Shown: piece after piece, positions 15,842 to 25,070 of the stretch | Layout: each line of letters begins with the position of its first letter | Numbering within the stretch: the first letter of the stretch is position 1 | From: UBA1413 sp964552955 | GTDB taxonomy: Bacteria; Bacteroidota; Bacteroidia; Bacteroidales; Prolixibacteraceae | Assembly (NCBI GenBank): GCA_964552955.1 | Contig: CAZKIU010000007.1 | Location: 43,541-107,540, forward strand | Direction of reading: 5' to 3' | Length of the DNA: 64,000 bases | Notes under the pieces: model-generated | Databases searched by the model: none | What the model was told of the DNA's origin: nothing | Seen by the model: only the letters and a program-made list of their open reading frames with translations | Translations under genes and position numbers: made by a program

Positions 15842-17959
15842 ATGGCAGTTCAGGATCTGAAATATACCAGGAATATAGGAATCATGGCGCATATCGATGC
15901 CGGGAAGACCACCACTTCCGAGCGCATCCTGTATTACACCGGACTCACCCACCGTTTAGGTGAGGTGCATGATGGTGCAGCCACCATGGATTGGATGGAA
16001 CAGGAGCAGGAGAGGGGGATTACCATTACCTCGGCGGCGACCACGACCTTTTGGAAGTACAAGGACGAAAGTTACAAAATCAATATTATCGATACTCCCG
16101 GTCACGTTGATTTTACCGTGGAGGTGGAGCGTTCGCTCCGCGTGTTGGATGGTGCTGTGGCACTTTTCTGTGCCGTTGGCGGAGTGGAGGCCCAGTCGGA
16201 GACCGTCTGGAGACAGGCTGAGAAATACGGGGTTCCCCGTATCGCCTTTGTGAATAAGATGGACCGTCAGGGGGCCGATTTTTTCAGGGTTTACAATGAT
16301 ATCTGTTCCAAGCTGAAAGCCAATCCGGTGCCGCTGGTGCTTCCCATCGGGGCAGAGGAGAGCTTTGCAGGAGTAGTGGATCTCATCAGAATGAAAGCGA
16401 TCCTCTACATTGAGGATGAGATGCATGGCACCCGCTTTACTGAGAATGAGATTCCTGCCGACCTGATGGAGCAAGCCATAGAGTGGCGGGCCAAACTCGT
16501 GGAGGCCGCCGCTGAAAGCGACGATGCCTTGCTGGAGCGCTTCTTTGAGGACTCAGAATCGATCACCGTGGAGGAACTGCAGAGTGTGATCCGCAAGGCC
16601 ACCATCAGCGGCTCTATTATTCCGATGATGTGTGGTTCCGCCTTCAAGAACAAGGGGATCCAGCGCCTGCTCGACTCGGTGTGTGCTTACCTCCCCAGTC
16701 CGGTCGATATCGGAAATGTGGAAGGCAACGAACCTGGTGATCCTGACCATAAGATTGCCCGGAAGCCTGATGAGAACGAGCCCATGGCCGGACTGGCCTT
16801 TAAGATTGCCACCGATCCCTTTGTGGGGCGGTTGTGCTATATCAGGGTCTATTCGGGTAGAATCGAAGCCGGGCAGCAGGTCCTCAATTCGCGGACCGGT
16901 AAACGGGAGCGTATCTCGCGGCTCTATCAGATGCATTCCAACAAACAGAATCCCAAGGATGTGATTGGTGCGGGTGACATCTGTGCCGCTGTAGGTTTCA
17001 AGGATATCCGCACGGGGGATACCATTTGTGCCATTGATCATCCCATAGAGCTGGAAAGCATGATTTTCCCGGAACCTGTGATTGGCATTGCCATCGAGCC
17101 ACGGTCGCAGGCCGACATTGATAAACTGGCCAACGGGTTGAGCAAGCTGGCTGAAGAGGATCCCACCTTCAGGGTGATGACCGATCCTGATTCAGGGCAG
17201 ACGATCATCCGTGGCATGGGAGAACTCCACCTGGAGATCATCGTGGACCGGCTTCGGCGGGAGTTCAAGGTGGAATGCAACCAGGGGGCGCCCCAGGTGG
17301 CCTACAAGGAGGCCATCACCCGGCCGGTGGAACTGCGGGAAGTCTTCAAGAAGCAGACGGGAGGACGCGGTAAGTTTGCCGACATCATCGTTCGCATCGA
17401 GCCTGTGGAGCAGGGGGTGACCGGACTGCAGTTTGTAGACAGCGTGAAAGGGGGCAATATTCCCAGGGAGTATATCCCTTCGGTGGAGAAAGGCTTCAGG
17501 GAGTCACTGGCCAACGGGCCACTGGCTGGTTACCCGGTCGACGGGCTGAAGGTGACCCTACTCGACGGCTCTTTCCACGCGGTCGACTCCGACTCGCTCT
17601 CCTTTGAGATCTGTGCCAAGCAGGCTTACCGGAGTGCTGCACCCAAGGCCGGCCCCAAACTGCTGGAGCCCATTATGAAAGTGGAGATTGTCACCCCTGA
17701 TGAATACATGGGCGACATCATCGGCGATCTGAACCGCCGCCGGGGCAATGTCACCGGCATGGAATCCAAATCGGGGGCACGGGTCATCCATGCCCTGGTG
17801 CCTCTGTCCGAACAATTCGGTTATGTGACGGTGTTGAGAACCCTCTCCTCGGGCCGCGCGACCTCTTCCATGGAATTCAGCCATTATGAGGAGGTGCCTC
17901 GCAACCTGGCAGAGAAACTGCTCGCCGAAATCAAGGGAAAAACAGACTTATTAGCATAA
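15842..17959 (+). CDS. fusA: Elongation factor G
   Basis: Canonical ribosomal translocase GTPase, 705 residues. All G motifs are standard: AHIDAGKTTTSERIL, RGITI, DTPGHVDF with the catalytic His, and NKMDRQGADF. Domains II-V follow, with GGRGKFADIIVRIEP and GYPVDGLKV. The contrast with the degenerate paralogue at 9434-11590 makes this the housekeeping copy. Third gene of the str operon; tufA does not follow it, and the S10 operon begins 20 bases later. Confidence 0.98.
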   Translation: MAVQDLKYTRNIGIMAHIDAGKTTTSERILYYTGLTHRLGEVHDGAATMDWMEQEQERGITITSAATTTFWKYKDESYKINIIDTPGHVDFTVEVERSLRVLDGAVALFCAVGGVEAQSETVWRQAEKYGVPRIAFVNKMDRQGADFFRVYNDICSKLKANPVPLVLPIGAEESFAGVVDLIRMKAILYIEDEMHGTRFTENEIPADLMEQAIEWRAKLVEAAAESDDALLERFFEDSESITVEELQSVIRKATISGSIIPMMCGSAFKNKGIQRLLDSVCAYLPSPVDIGNVEGNEPGDPDHKIARKPDENEPMAGLAFKIATDPFVGRLCYIRVYSGRIEAGQQVLNSRTGKRERISRLYQMHSNKQNPKDVIGAGDICAAVGFKDIRTGDTICAIDHPIELESMIFPEPVIGIAIEPRSQADIDKLANGLSKLAEEDPTFRVMTDPDSGQTIIRGMGELHLEIIVDRLRREFKVECNQGAPQVAYKEAITRPVELREVFKKQTGGRGKFADIIVRIEPVEQGVTGLQFVDSVKGGNIPREYIPSVEKGFRESLANGPLAGYPVDGLKVTLLDGSFHAVDSDSLSFEICAKQAYRSAAPKAGPKLLEPIMKVEIVTPDEYMGDIIGDLNRRRGNVTGMESKSGARVIHALVPLSEQFGYVTVLRTLSSGRATSSMEFSHYEEVPRNLAEKLLAEIKGKTDLLA

Positions 17960-17979
17960 AATTTAATCATTTTCTCATT

Positions 17980-18285
17980 ATGAGTCAGAAAATCAGGATC
18001 AAACTGCAATCGTACGACCACAATCTTGTGGACAAGTCGGCTGAGAAGATCGTCAAGACGGTTAAGACGACCGGAGCAGTGGTGAGCGGGCCCATTCCGC
18101 TTCCTACCCACCGGCGCGTTTTTACTGTATTGCGGTCGACCTTTGTGAATAAAAAATCAAGGGAACAGTTTCAGCTTTCCTCTTACAAGAGACTGATCGA
18201 CATTTACAGTTCAACGGCAAAAACCATCGATGCGCTGATGAAGCTTGAGCTGCCCAGCGGTGTCGAGGTGGAAATCAAAGTGTGA
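17980..18285 (+). CDS. rpsJ: 30S ribosomal protein S10
   Basis: Small-subunit head protein and NusE-type antitermination factor, 101 residues. Shows KIRIKLQSYDHNLVD and GPIPLPTHRRVFTVLRS. First gene of the S10 block, close behind fusA, so the str and S10 operons may be read as one transcript. Confidence 0.98.
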   Translation: MSQKIRIKLQSYDHNLVDKSAEKIVKTVKTTGAVVSGPIPLPTHRRVFTVLRSTFVNKKSREQFQLSSYKRLIDIYSSTAKTIDALMKLELPSGVEVEIKV

Positions 18286-18309
18286 TAATTAATAAAAAGT
18301 AGTCGTAAA

Positions 18310-18939
18310 ATGGCTGGAATTATTGGAAAAAAAATCGGAATGACATCCGTATTCAGTGTTGAGGGGAAAAATATCCCATGCACTGTGATTGAAGCCGGTC
18401 CCTGTGTAGTGACACAGGTCAAGACCGTGGAAAATGACGGCTACCATGCGTTACAGCTCGCCTTCGATGAGAAGAAGGAGAAGAGCGCCAACAAGGCGGA
18501 GTTTGGCCATTTCAAAAAGGCCGGGACCACGCCCAAGCGCAAGGTGGTAGAATTCAAGGACACCTTCAGGGAGCATTTTAACCAGGGTGACGTGATTAAT
18601 GTGGACATCTTCACCGAAAACGACTTTGTCGACGTGGAAGGAGTCTCCAAGGGTAAAGGTTTTCAGGGTGTGGTGCGCCGGCATGGTTTCGGCGGTGTGG
18701 GGGATTCCACCCACGGCCAGCATAACCGTCTGAGAGCTCCCGGATCACTGGGCGCCTCCTCCTGGCCCTCCCGGGTCATGAAGGGACTCCGCATGGCCGG
18801 AAGAATGGGCGGTGAGAAGAAAACCATCGAAAATCTGCTCGTCCTCAAGGTGATTCCTGAACAAAATTTACTCATACTCAAGGGGTCTGTCCCCGGTGCA
18901 AAGGGTTCTTACATCTCAATACGTAAACAATGGAACTAA
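18310..18939 (+). CDS. rplC: 50S ribosomal protein L3
   Basis: Early-assembly protein near the peptidyl transferase centre, 209 residues. Begins MAGIIGKKIGMTSVF and has the conserved GKGFQGVVRRHGF loop with GQHNRLRAPGS. Its 3' end overlaps rplD by 10 bases, indicating coupled translation. Confidence 0.98.
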   Translation: MAGIIGKKIGMTSVFSVEGKNIPCTVIEAGPCVVTQVKTVENDGYHALQLAFDEKKEKSANKAEFGHFKKAGTTPKRKVVEFKDTFREHFNQGDVINVDIFTENDFVDVEGVSKGKGFQGVVRRHGFGGVGDSTHGQHNRLRAPGSLGASSWPSRVMKGLRMAGRMGGEKKTIENLLVLKVIPEQNLLILKGSVPGAKGSYISIRKQWN

Positions 18940-19559
18940 GTGTATTCAATATAGAAGGAAAGGAAACCGGGAGGAAAGTCACCCTGAATGACGATATCTA
19001 CGGTATCGAGCCCAATGATCATGCCATTTACCTGGATGTCAAACAGTATCTGGCTAATCAGCGGCAGGGCACGCATAAGAGCAAGGAGCGGGGTGAAGTA
19101 GCCGGCAGTACCAAGAAAATCAAACGCCAGAAAGGCACCGGTACCGCCCGCGCAGGGATGATCACCTCCCCGACCATCGTCGGTGGTGGCCGCGCTTTCG
19201 GTCCCCGCCCCCGCAATTACAGCTTCAAACTGAACAAAAAGGTGAAACTCCTGGCCCGCCAATCGGCCCTGGCTTACAAAGCCAAGGACAACGAAATCGT
19301 GGTCCTCGAGAATTTTAACCTCGACACCCCGAAAACGCAAAAGATCGTGGCTATTTCGGAAAACCTGAAAATATCTGATAAAAAGTCACTTTTCGTGCTG
19401 CCGGAAGAAAATAAAACTATATATTTGTCCTCCAGAAATTTACAGGGCGTTTCGGTTGTAACTGCTTCAGAATTAACAACTTACCAGATACTCAATGCCA
19501 AGACTCTTGTGATTCTGGAAGGTTCGGTAGAGAAAATCGAAGATGTGTTCAAGCTTTAA
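18930..19559 (+). CDS. rplD: 50S ribosomal protein L4
   Basis: Large-subunit protein whose extended loop lines the exit tunnel, 209 residues. The loop is recognisable as KRQKGTGTARAG followed by GGGRAFGPRPRNYSFKLNKK. In E. coli L4 represses the S10 operon; whether that holds here is unknown. Confidence 0.97.
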   Translation: MELSVFNIEGKETGRKVTLNDDIYGIEPNDHAIYLDVKQYLANQRQGTHKSKERGEVAGSTKKIKRQKGTGTARAGMITSPTIVGGGRAFGPRPRNYSFKLNKKVKLLARQSALAYKAKDNEIVVLENFNLDTPKTQKIVAISENLKISDKKSLFVLPEENKTIYLSSRNLQGVSVVTASELTTYQILNAKTLVILEGSVEKIEDVFKL

Positions 19560-19571
19560 GACCATTATATC

Positions 19572-19862
19572 ATGGATATACTGATAAAACCCATAGTGAC
19601 CGAAAAGATGACTGCCCAGGGAGAGCGGTACAACCGTTATGGCTTCATGGTGCAGCGTAAGGCGACCAAGCAGCAGATCAAGAAGGCTGTGGAGAGTTTG
19701 TACAATGTTTCGGTGGACAGCGTGAACACGATGGTTTGCGGTGGGAAAGTGAAGTCGAGGTTTACCAAGGCAGGGGTGATCGCAGGTAAGACCAGTTCTT
19801 ACAAGAAGGCGATTGTCACACTGGCTGAAGGGAATAGTATTGATTTTTACAGTAATATATAA
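19572..19862 (+). CDS. rplW: 50S ribosomal protein L23
   Basis: Exit-site protein that docks trigger factor and SRP, 96 residues. Shows IKPIVTEKMTAQ at the start and KKAVESLYNVSVDSVNTM. Normal position between rplD and rplB. Confidence 0.97.
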   Translation: MDILIKPIVTEKMTAQGERYNRYGFMVQRKATKQQIKKAVESLYNVSVDSVNTMVCGGKVKSRFTKAGVIAGKTSSYKKAIVTLAEGNSIDFYSNI

Positions 19863-19870
19863 TAACAGAA

Positions 19871-20695
19871 ATGGCAGTAAGGAAAATTAAACCAGTATCA
19901 CCGGGTCAGCGGCACAAGGTTATCAGTGCCTATGACGCCATTACTGCATCTACGCCTGAGAAATCATTGTTGGAGCCCCTGCGGAAGACTGGTGGTCGCA
20001 ATAACCAGGGCCGCATGACAATGAGGTATATAGGTGGGGGACATAAGCGGAAATACCGTATCATTGATTTCAAGAGGAACAAGGATGGGGTATCTGCGGT
20101 TGTCGATTCGATTCAGTACGATCCAAACCGGACCGCCAACATTGCTCTTCTGGTGTATGAAGACAGTGAGAAGCGGTACATTCTGGCGCCCAATGGGTTG
20201 CGGGTAGGCCAGAAGCTGTTCAGCGGCAGCGGGATCGATCCTGAGATCGGGAATTCCCTTCCTTTGGCTGAAATACCTCTGGGAACCCTTGTGCACAACA
20301 TTGAACTCCAGCCCGGTCAGGGTGGAGTGATGGCGCGTAGTGCAGGAACTCATGCTCAGTTGACCTCCCGTGAAGGGAAGTATGTCACTTTAAGATTGCC
20401 TTCCGGAGAGACCCGCATGGTGTTGACCACCTGCAGGGCTACCGTAGGGATTGTCGGAAACGGAGACCACAACCTGGAGAAGTCGGGTAAGGCTGGTCGC
20501 AGTCGCTGGCAGGGACGCCGTCCCCGCGTGCGTGGTGTGGCTATGAACCCGGTCGATCACCCGATGGGTGGTGGGGAAGGCCGTGCTTCTGGAGGACATC
20601 CACGCTCCCGCAAGGGGTTGTTGGCCAAGGGTTACAAGACCCGTACCCCGAAGAAAGCCTCCAACCGGTATATCGTTGAACGTAGGAAGAAATAA
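19871..20695 (+). CDS. rplB: 50S ribosomal protein L2
   Basis: Core large-subunit protein needed for peptidyl transfer and subunit joining, 274 residues. Carries GGRNNQGRMTMRYIGGGHK, and the catalytic-region loop GVAMNPVDHPMGGGEGRASG with its conserved His. Ends in the basic KASNRYIVERRKK. Confidence 0.98.
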   Translation: MAVRKIKPVSPGQRHKVISAYDAITASTPEKSLLEPLRKTGGRNNQGRMTMRYIGGGHKRKYRIIDFKRNKDGVSAVVDSIQYDPNRTANIALLVYEDSEKRYILAPNGLRVGQKLFSGSGIDPEIGNSLPLAEIPLGTLVHNIELQPGQGGVMARSAGTHAQLTSREGKYVTLRLPSGETRMVLTTCRATVGIVGNGDHNLEKSGKAGRSRWQGRRPRVRGVAMNPVDHPMGGGEGRASGGHPRSRKGLLAKGYKTRTPKKASNRYIVERRKK

Positions 20696-20712
20696 TTTTA
20701 AAGGAGAGAAAC

Positions 20713-20979
20713 ATGAGTCGTTCGTTAAAAAAAGGCCCATTTATTGCTTTCAAGCTGGAGAAAAAAGTGCTGGCGATGAATGATTCCGGCAAAAAGTCGG
20801 TACTCAAGACCTGGGCCAGGGCTTCCGTTATTTCCCCTGATTTTGTAGGGCACACCATTGCCGTTCATAACGGCAACAAGTTCATCCCGGTCTACATCAC
20901 GGAGAACATGGTGGGCCATCGTTTAGGAGAATTTGCACCTACCCGGACCTTCAGGGGTCATTCCGGCAACAGGAAATAA
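20713..20979 (+). CDS. rpsS: 30S ribosomal protein S19
   Basis: Small-subunit head protein contacting S13 and the A-site region, 88 residues. Has MSRSLKKGPFIAFKLEKKV and GHRLGEFAPTRTFRGH. Unlike most genes here it has a Shine-Dalgarno-like AAAGGAGA (20700-20707) six bases before the ATG. Confidence 0.98.
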   Translation: MSRSLKKGPFIAFKLEKKVLAMNDSGKKSVLKTWARASVISPDFVGHTIAVHNGNKFIPVYITENMVGHRLGEFAPTRTFRGHSGNRK

Positions 20980-21016
20980 GGCCAATTGTCGATCGTAATT
21001 AAAAAATTGAGTATCC

Positions 21017-21433
21017 ATGGGTGCCAGAAAAAGAGAATCTGCTGAAAAGCGTAAAGAAGCGAAAAAACAACAATATTTTGCTGTTTTAAAGAACTGCCCG
21101 ACTTCACCCCGGAAAATGCGGCTGGTTGCCGACATGATCCGTGGTATGGAGGTCAACAGGGCATTGGATGTATTGAAATTTTCGTCCAAGGAAGCGTCAT
21201 CGAGGGTTGAGAAACTCCTCATGTCGGCCATTGCCAACTGGCAGGCGAAGAACGAGGGGGTCCGCATTGAGGAGAACCCGTTGGTCGTCAGCCGCATCAT
21301 GGTCGATTCCGGACGGATTCTGAAGCGGCTGCGCCCGGCTCCCCAGGGGCGTGCGCACCGGATCAGAAAACGTTCTAACCACGTGACCCTTTTTGTGGAC
21401 AGGAAAAACGAAGTTGTTGAAAACCTTAACTGA
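21017..21433 (+). CDS. rplV: 50S ribosomal protein L22
   Basis: Exit-tunnel protein, 138 residues. Shows CPTSPRKMRLVADMIRGMEV and the tunnel hairpin region PAPQGRAHRIRKRSNHVTL. Seven bases before rpsC. Confidence 0.97.
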   Translation: MGARKRESAEKRKEAKKQQYFAVLKNCPTSPRKMRLVADMIRGMEVNRALDVLKFSSKEASSRVEKLLMSAIANWQAKNEGVRIEENPLVVSRIMVDSGRILKRLRPAPQGRAHRIRKRSNHVTLFVDRKNEVVENLN

Positions 21434-21439
21434 TAGTAA

Positions 21440-22153
21440 ATGGGACAGAAAGTAAATCCAATATCCAATCGTTTGGGATTCATCAAAGGATGGGATTCCA
21501 ATTGGTTTGGCGGGGATAATTACGGGGACAAGCTGGTGGAAGACCAGAAGATCCGTGATTACCTGAATGCACGTCTGGCGAAAGCGAGTGTTTCGAAGAT
21601 CATCATCGAGCGGACGCTGAAGCTGATCACCATCACCGTGCATACTTCCCGTCCGGGCATCATTATCGGTAAGGGAGGCCAGGAGGTGGACAAGCTCAAA
21701 GAGGAGCTGAAGAAGATCACCAACAAGGAGGTACAGATCAACATCTTCGAGATCAAGCGACCGGAAATGGACGCCAGGATCGTGGCCGGAAACATTGCCC
21801 GTCAGATTGAAGGGAAGGTGGCCTACCGCCGTGCGGTGAAGATGGCCATCGCCTCTACCATGAGGATGGGAGCCGAGGGGATCAAGGTGCTGGTTTCGGG
21901 CCGGTTGAATGGAGCCGAAATGGCCCGTTCAGAGATGTACAAAGATGGCCGTACTCCGCTACATACGCTGAGGGCCGACATCGACTACGCGCTGGGAGAG
22001 GCTTTGACCAAGACCGGTCTGATCGGCGTGAAAGTCTGGATCTGCAAGGGTATGGTTTACGGCGTTCCCGATCTTTCACCCAATGCCAGCCCGAAGCCGG
22101 GCCGCAATGGGGCACCGAAAGGCGGCGGAGGTAACCGGAAAAGAAGAAAATAG
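21440..22153 (+). CDS. rpsC: 30S ribosomal protein S3
   Basis: mRNA-entry protein with helicase activity, 237 residues. KH domain with RPGIIIGKGGQEVDKL, then a C-terminal domain with RTPLHTLRADIDYA. The terminal tail is Pro/Gly/Lys/Arg-rich. Confidence 0.98.
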   Translation: MGQKVNPISNRLGFIKGWDSNWFGGDNYGDKLVEDQKIRDYLNARLAKASVSKIIIERTLKLITITVHTSRPGIIIGKGGQEVDKLKEELKKITNKEVQINIFEIKRPEMDARIVAGNIARQIEGKVAYRRAVKMAIASTMRMGAEGIKVLVSGRLNGAEMARSEMYKDGRTPLHTLRADIDYALGEALTKTGLIGVKVWICKGMVYGVPDLSPNASPKPGRNGAPKGGGGNRKRRK

Positions 22154-22180
22154 GGGATAACACGTTAGAATTAGAACGAG

Positions 22181-22600
22181 ATGTTACAGCCAAAAAGAGT
22201 AAAATTCAGAAGAGTACAAAAGGGCAAGATGAAGGGCAATGCCCAGCGGGGTAACCAACTGGCGTTCGGTTCCTTCGGAATCAAGGCCCTGGAGGAAGCC
22301 TGGATCACAGGCCGCCAGATTGAGGCCGCCAGGGTTGCCGTGACCCGTCACATGCAACGCCAGGGCCAGATCTGGATCAGGATCTTCCCCGATAAACCGA
22401 TCACCAAGAAGCCTGCCGAAGTACGTATGGGTAAGGGTAAAGGAGCTCCCGAAGCTTTCGTGGCTCCCATCACCCCGGGCCGCATCCTTATCGAAGCTGA
22501 AGGCGTTCCTTTCGAGACAGCCAAGGAGGCCCTCCGTCTGGCCGCTCAGAAGCTGCCCATTACCACCAAGTTTGTCGTAAGACGTGATTTTGTTGAATAA
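22181..22600 (+). CDS. rplP: 50S ribosomal protein L16
   Basis: Large-subunit protein at the A and P tRNA sites, 139 residues. Shows GNAQRGNQLAFGSFGIKALE and RMGKGKGAPEAFVAPI. Followed closely by rpmC. Confidence 0.98.
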   Translation: MLQPKRVKFRRVQKGKMKGNAQRGNQLAFGSFGIKALEEAWITGRQIEAARVAVTRHMQRQGQIWIRIFPDKPITKKPAEVRMGKGKGAPEAFVAPITPGRILIEAEGVPFETAKEALRLAAQKLPITTKFVVRRDFVE

Positions 22601-22615
22601 TAGATTGCAAGGAGT

Positions 22616-22804
22616 ATGAAAACGTCTGAAATAAAAGAGCTTACAAGCAAGGAGATATTGGAGCGTCTGCAAACCGAGCAGGAGACCCTTGTTCGTCTGA
22701 GATTGAACCACAGCGTGTCGCCGCTCGATAACCCGATGAAGATCCGCGAATCGCGCAGGAACATTGCCAGGATGAAGACCATTCTTCGCAGCAGGGAAGT
22801 ATAA
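22616..22804 (+). CDS. rpmC: 50S ribosomal protein L29
   Basis: Small two-helix protein near the tunnel exit, 62 residues. Begins MKTSEIKELTSKEIL and has the conserved IRESRRNIARMKTIL. Normal size and position. Confidence 0.95.
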   Translation: MKTSEIKELTSKEILERLQTEQETLVRLRLNHSVSPLDNPMKIRESRRNIARMKTILRSREV

Positions 22805-22821
22805 TTACAATAAATGCAGCA

Positions 22822-23088
22822 ATGGAAGAGAATAAAGATAGAAATCTGAGAAAAGAGCGCATCGGGGTGGTGGTGAGCAACAAGATGGAGAAGACCATCG
22901 TGGTGGCCGAGAAGAGGAAATTCAAACATCCCATTTACGGCAAGTTTGTCAACAAAACCACCAAATTCTATGCGCACGACGAGAGCAACACCTGCAACAT
23001 CGGTGATACGGTGCGGATCATGGAAACACGGCCGCTGAGCAAGAAGAAATGTTGGAGATTAGTGGAAATCATTGAAAGAGCCAAGTAA
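22822..23088 (+). CDS. rpsQ: 30S ribosomal protein S17
   Basis: Early 16S rRNA binder with an OB fold, 88 residues. Shows KERIGVVVSNKMEKTIVV-type sequence, KHPIYGKFV and ETRPLSKKKCWRLVEI. Overlaps nothing; rplN starts three bases later. Confidence 0.97.
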   Translation: MEENKDRNLRKERIGVVVSNKMEKTIVVAEKRKFKHPIYGKFVNKTTKFYAHDESNTCNIGDTVRIMETRPLSKKKCWRLVEIIERAK

Positions 23089-23090
23089 TC

Positions 23091-23456
23091 ATGATACAGC
23101 AGGAGACAAGATGTATAGTAGCAGATAACAGTGGTGCAAAGGAAGTGCTTTGCATCCGTGTTCTGGGTGGTACCCGCAAGCATTATGCCACATTGGGTGA
23201 CACCATTGTGGTGGCTGTAAAGAGTGCCACTCCTGGTGCCGATGTCAAGAAGGGGGCCGTTAGCAAGGCTATTGTGGTGCGAACCAAAAAGGAGGTGCGT
23301 CGCCCTGACGGATCTTACATCCGTTTTGACGACAACGCCGTAGTTCTGTTGAACAATGCCGGTGAAATGAGAGGAACCCGTATTTTCGGACCAGTGGCCC
23401 GTGAATTGCGCGACCTCAACATGAAGATCATCTCGCTGGCCCCCGAAGTACTTTAA
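23091..23456 (+). CDS. rplN: 50S ribosomal protein L14
   Basis: Subunit-interface protein, 121 residues. Begins MIQQETRCIVADNSGAKEV and carries GSYIRFDDNAVVLLN and GTRIFGPVARELR. Full length. Confidence 0.98.
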   Translation: MIQQETRCIVADNSGAKEVLCIRVLGGTRKHYATLGDTIVVAVKSATPGADVKKGAVSKAIVVRTKKEVRRPDGSYIRFDDNAVVLLNNAGEMRGTRIFGPVARELRDLNMKIISLAPEVL

Positions 23457-23475
23457 ACCGCAAAAGCAGAAGACC

Positions 23476-23799
23476 ATGCAGAAGAAGTTACATATCAGGA
23501 AAGGCGACATGGTAGTTGTCATTTCCGGAGATTACAAAGGAAGCAAAGGCCGGATATTGCAGGTAGACCGCAAGACCGACAGAGCGATCGTGGAAGGCGT
23601 GAATATGATGAAGAAGCATACCAAGCCCAACACCCAGTACCCGCAGGGAGGGATCATCGAGAAGGAAGCACCCGTGCACATCTCCAACCTCATGCTGGTA
23701 GATCCGAAGTCTGGAAAACCCACGCGTATCGGCAGGAAGCTGAATGAGAGCGGTAAATTAGTTCGTTATTCCAAAAAATCTGGAGAGGAGATTAAGTAA
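23476..23799 (+). CDS. rplX: 50S ribosomal protein L24
   Basis: Assembly initiator of the large subunit, 107 residues. KOW motif GDMVVVISGDYKGSKGRIL and the loop KHTKPNTQYPQGGIIEKEAP. The stop shares one base with the rplE start (TAATG), so translation is coupled. Confidence 0.97.
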   Translation: MQKKLHIRKGDMVVVISGDYKGSKGRILQVDRKTDRAIVEGVNMMKKHTKPNTQYPQGGIIEKEAPVHISNLMLVDPKSGKPTRIGRKLNESGKLVRYSKKSGEEIK

Positions 23800-24356
23800 T
23801 GGCTTACACACCCACCCTTGAAAAGAAATACAAGGAAGAAATTATTCCTGCCCTGATGAAGGAGTTCAGTTACAAGTCAGTGATGCAGGTTCCCCGGCTG
23901 GAGAAGATTGTGCTTAACCAGGGTGTCGGTTCAACGATAGCCGACAAGAAGATCATAGAAGTGGCCACCGAAGAGATGACCATGATCACTGGACAGAAAG
24001 CCGTTCAGACCCGGTCGAAAAAGGATATCTCCAACTTCAAATTGAGGAAGAAAATGCCCATTGGCGTGCGTGTCACATTGCGTCGCGACCAAATGTACGA
24101 ATTTCTGGACCGGCTGATTTCGGTAGCCCTGCCGCGTATCCGCGACTTCCGCGGGATTGAAAGCAAGATGGATGGACAGGGGAATTATACCCTGGGCGTC
24201 CCTGAGCAGATCATCTTCCCTGAGATCAACATCGACAAGGTGAGCAAGATCAACGGGATGAACATCACTTTCGTGACTAGCGCCAGCAGCGATGAGGAAG
24301 GTTTTGCGTTGCTGAAAGAATTAGGATTACCATTCAAAAACGTCAAAAAGAATTAA
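23799..24356 (+). CDS. rplE: 50S ribosomal protein L5
   Basis: 5S rRNA-binding protein, 185 residues. Shows PRLEKIVLNQGVG, KKDISNFKLRKKMPIGVRVT and RIRDFRGI. Translationally coupled to rplX and followed three bases later by rpsN. Confidence 0.98.
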   Translation: MAYTPTLEKKYKEEIIPALMKEFSYKSVMQVPRLEKIVLNQGVGSTIADKKIIEVATEEMTMITGQKAVQTRSKKDISNFKLRKKMPIGVRVTLRRDQMYEFLDRLISVALPRIRDFRGIESKMDGQGNYTLGVPEQIIFPEINIDKVSKINGMNITFVTSASSDEEGFALLKELGLPFKNVKKN

Positions 24357-24359
24357 GCT

Positions 24360-24629
24360 ATGGCTAAAGAGTCGTTGAAGGCGCGCGAAGTCAAACGTGC
24401 GGCACTCTATGAGAAATACAAGGAAAAAAGGGAGAAGCTCAAAGCCGAAGGCGATTTCATCGGGTTGCAGAAGCTGCCCAAGAACGCTTCCCGCGTGAGG
24501 TTGCACAACCGCTGTAAACTGACCGGCCGTCCGAAAGGATATATGCGCCAGTTTGGGATCAGCAGGATCAACTTCAGGGAAATGGCCTCCGAAGGATTGA
24601 TTCCCGGTGTTAAGAAAGCGAGTTGGTAA
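24360..24629 (+). CDS. rpsN: 30S ribosomal protein S14 (zinc-free type)
   Basis: Late-assembly head protein, 89 residues. The C-terminal RCKLTGRPKGYMRQFGISRI is typical. Only one Cys is present, so this is the long, zinc-independent form, not the CxxC zinc-ribbon form. Confidence 0.97.
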   Translation: MAKESLKAREVKRAALYEKYKEKREKLKAEGDFIGLQKLPKNASRVRLHNRCKLTGRPKGYMRQFGISRINFREMASEGLIPGVKKASW

Positions 24630-24649
24630 CAGGAAAAAGAGTTGATAAA

Positions 24650-25057
24650 ATGAGCAAAGTTACAGATCCGATAGCAGATTATCTCACCCGGTTGCGGAAT
24701 GCCATCAAGGCCAATCACAGGGTAGTCGATATACCTGCGTCAAGTATCAAGAAGGAAATGACCCGTATCCTGAAGGAAAAAGGGTACATCCTGAACTACA
24801 AGTTCGAGGAGGATGTCCAGTTCCAGGGGAATATCAAGATTGCACTGAAGTACCATCCTGAGACCAAGGTGTCGGCCATCAAAGCCCTGGAAAGGGTGAG
24901 CCGTCCGGGACTCCGCAATTATTGTGATTCCGAGAATATCCCGAGGGTCCTGAACGGGCTGGGGATTGCCATCATTTCTACATCCAGGGGAGTGATTACC
25001 GACAAGGAGGCCCGCGAGCTGAAGGTGGGCGGAGAAGTTTTGTGTTACGTATATTAA
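24650..25057 (+). CDS. rpsH: 30S ribosomal protein S8
   Basis: 16S central-domain organiser, 135 residues from MSKVTDPIADYLTRLRNA. I start at the ATG at 24650; the upstream in-frame start at 24623 would overlap rpsN and add nine unconserved residues. The C-terminal STSRGVITDKEAR signature is present. In E. coli S8 represses the spc operon. Confidence 0.97.
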   Translation: MSKVTDPIADYLTRLRNAIKANHRVVDIPASSIKKEMTRILKEKGYILNYKFEEDVQFQGNIKIALKYHPETKVSAIKALERVSRPGLRNYCDSENIPRVLNGLGIAIISTSRGVITDKEARELKVGGEVLCYVY

Positions 25058-25064
25058 AAGGAGG
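25056..25064 (+). promoter_or_regulatory. Strong Shine-Dalgarno-like site before rplF
   Basis: AAAAGGAGG ends six bases before the rplF ATG and overlaps the rpsH stop codon. It is the best ribosome binding site of the ribosomal block, in a phylum that mostly lacks them. Confidence 0.6.
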
Positions 25065-25070
25065 AAGAGC

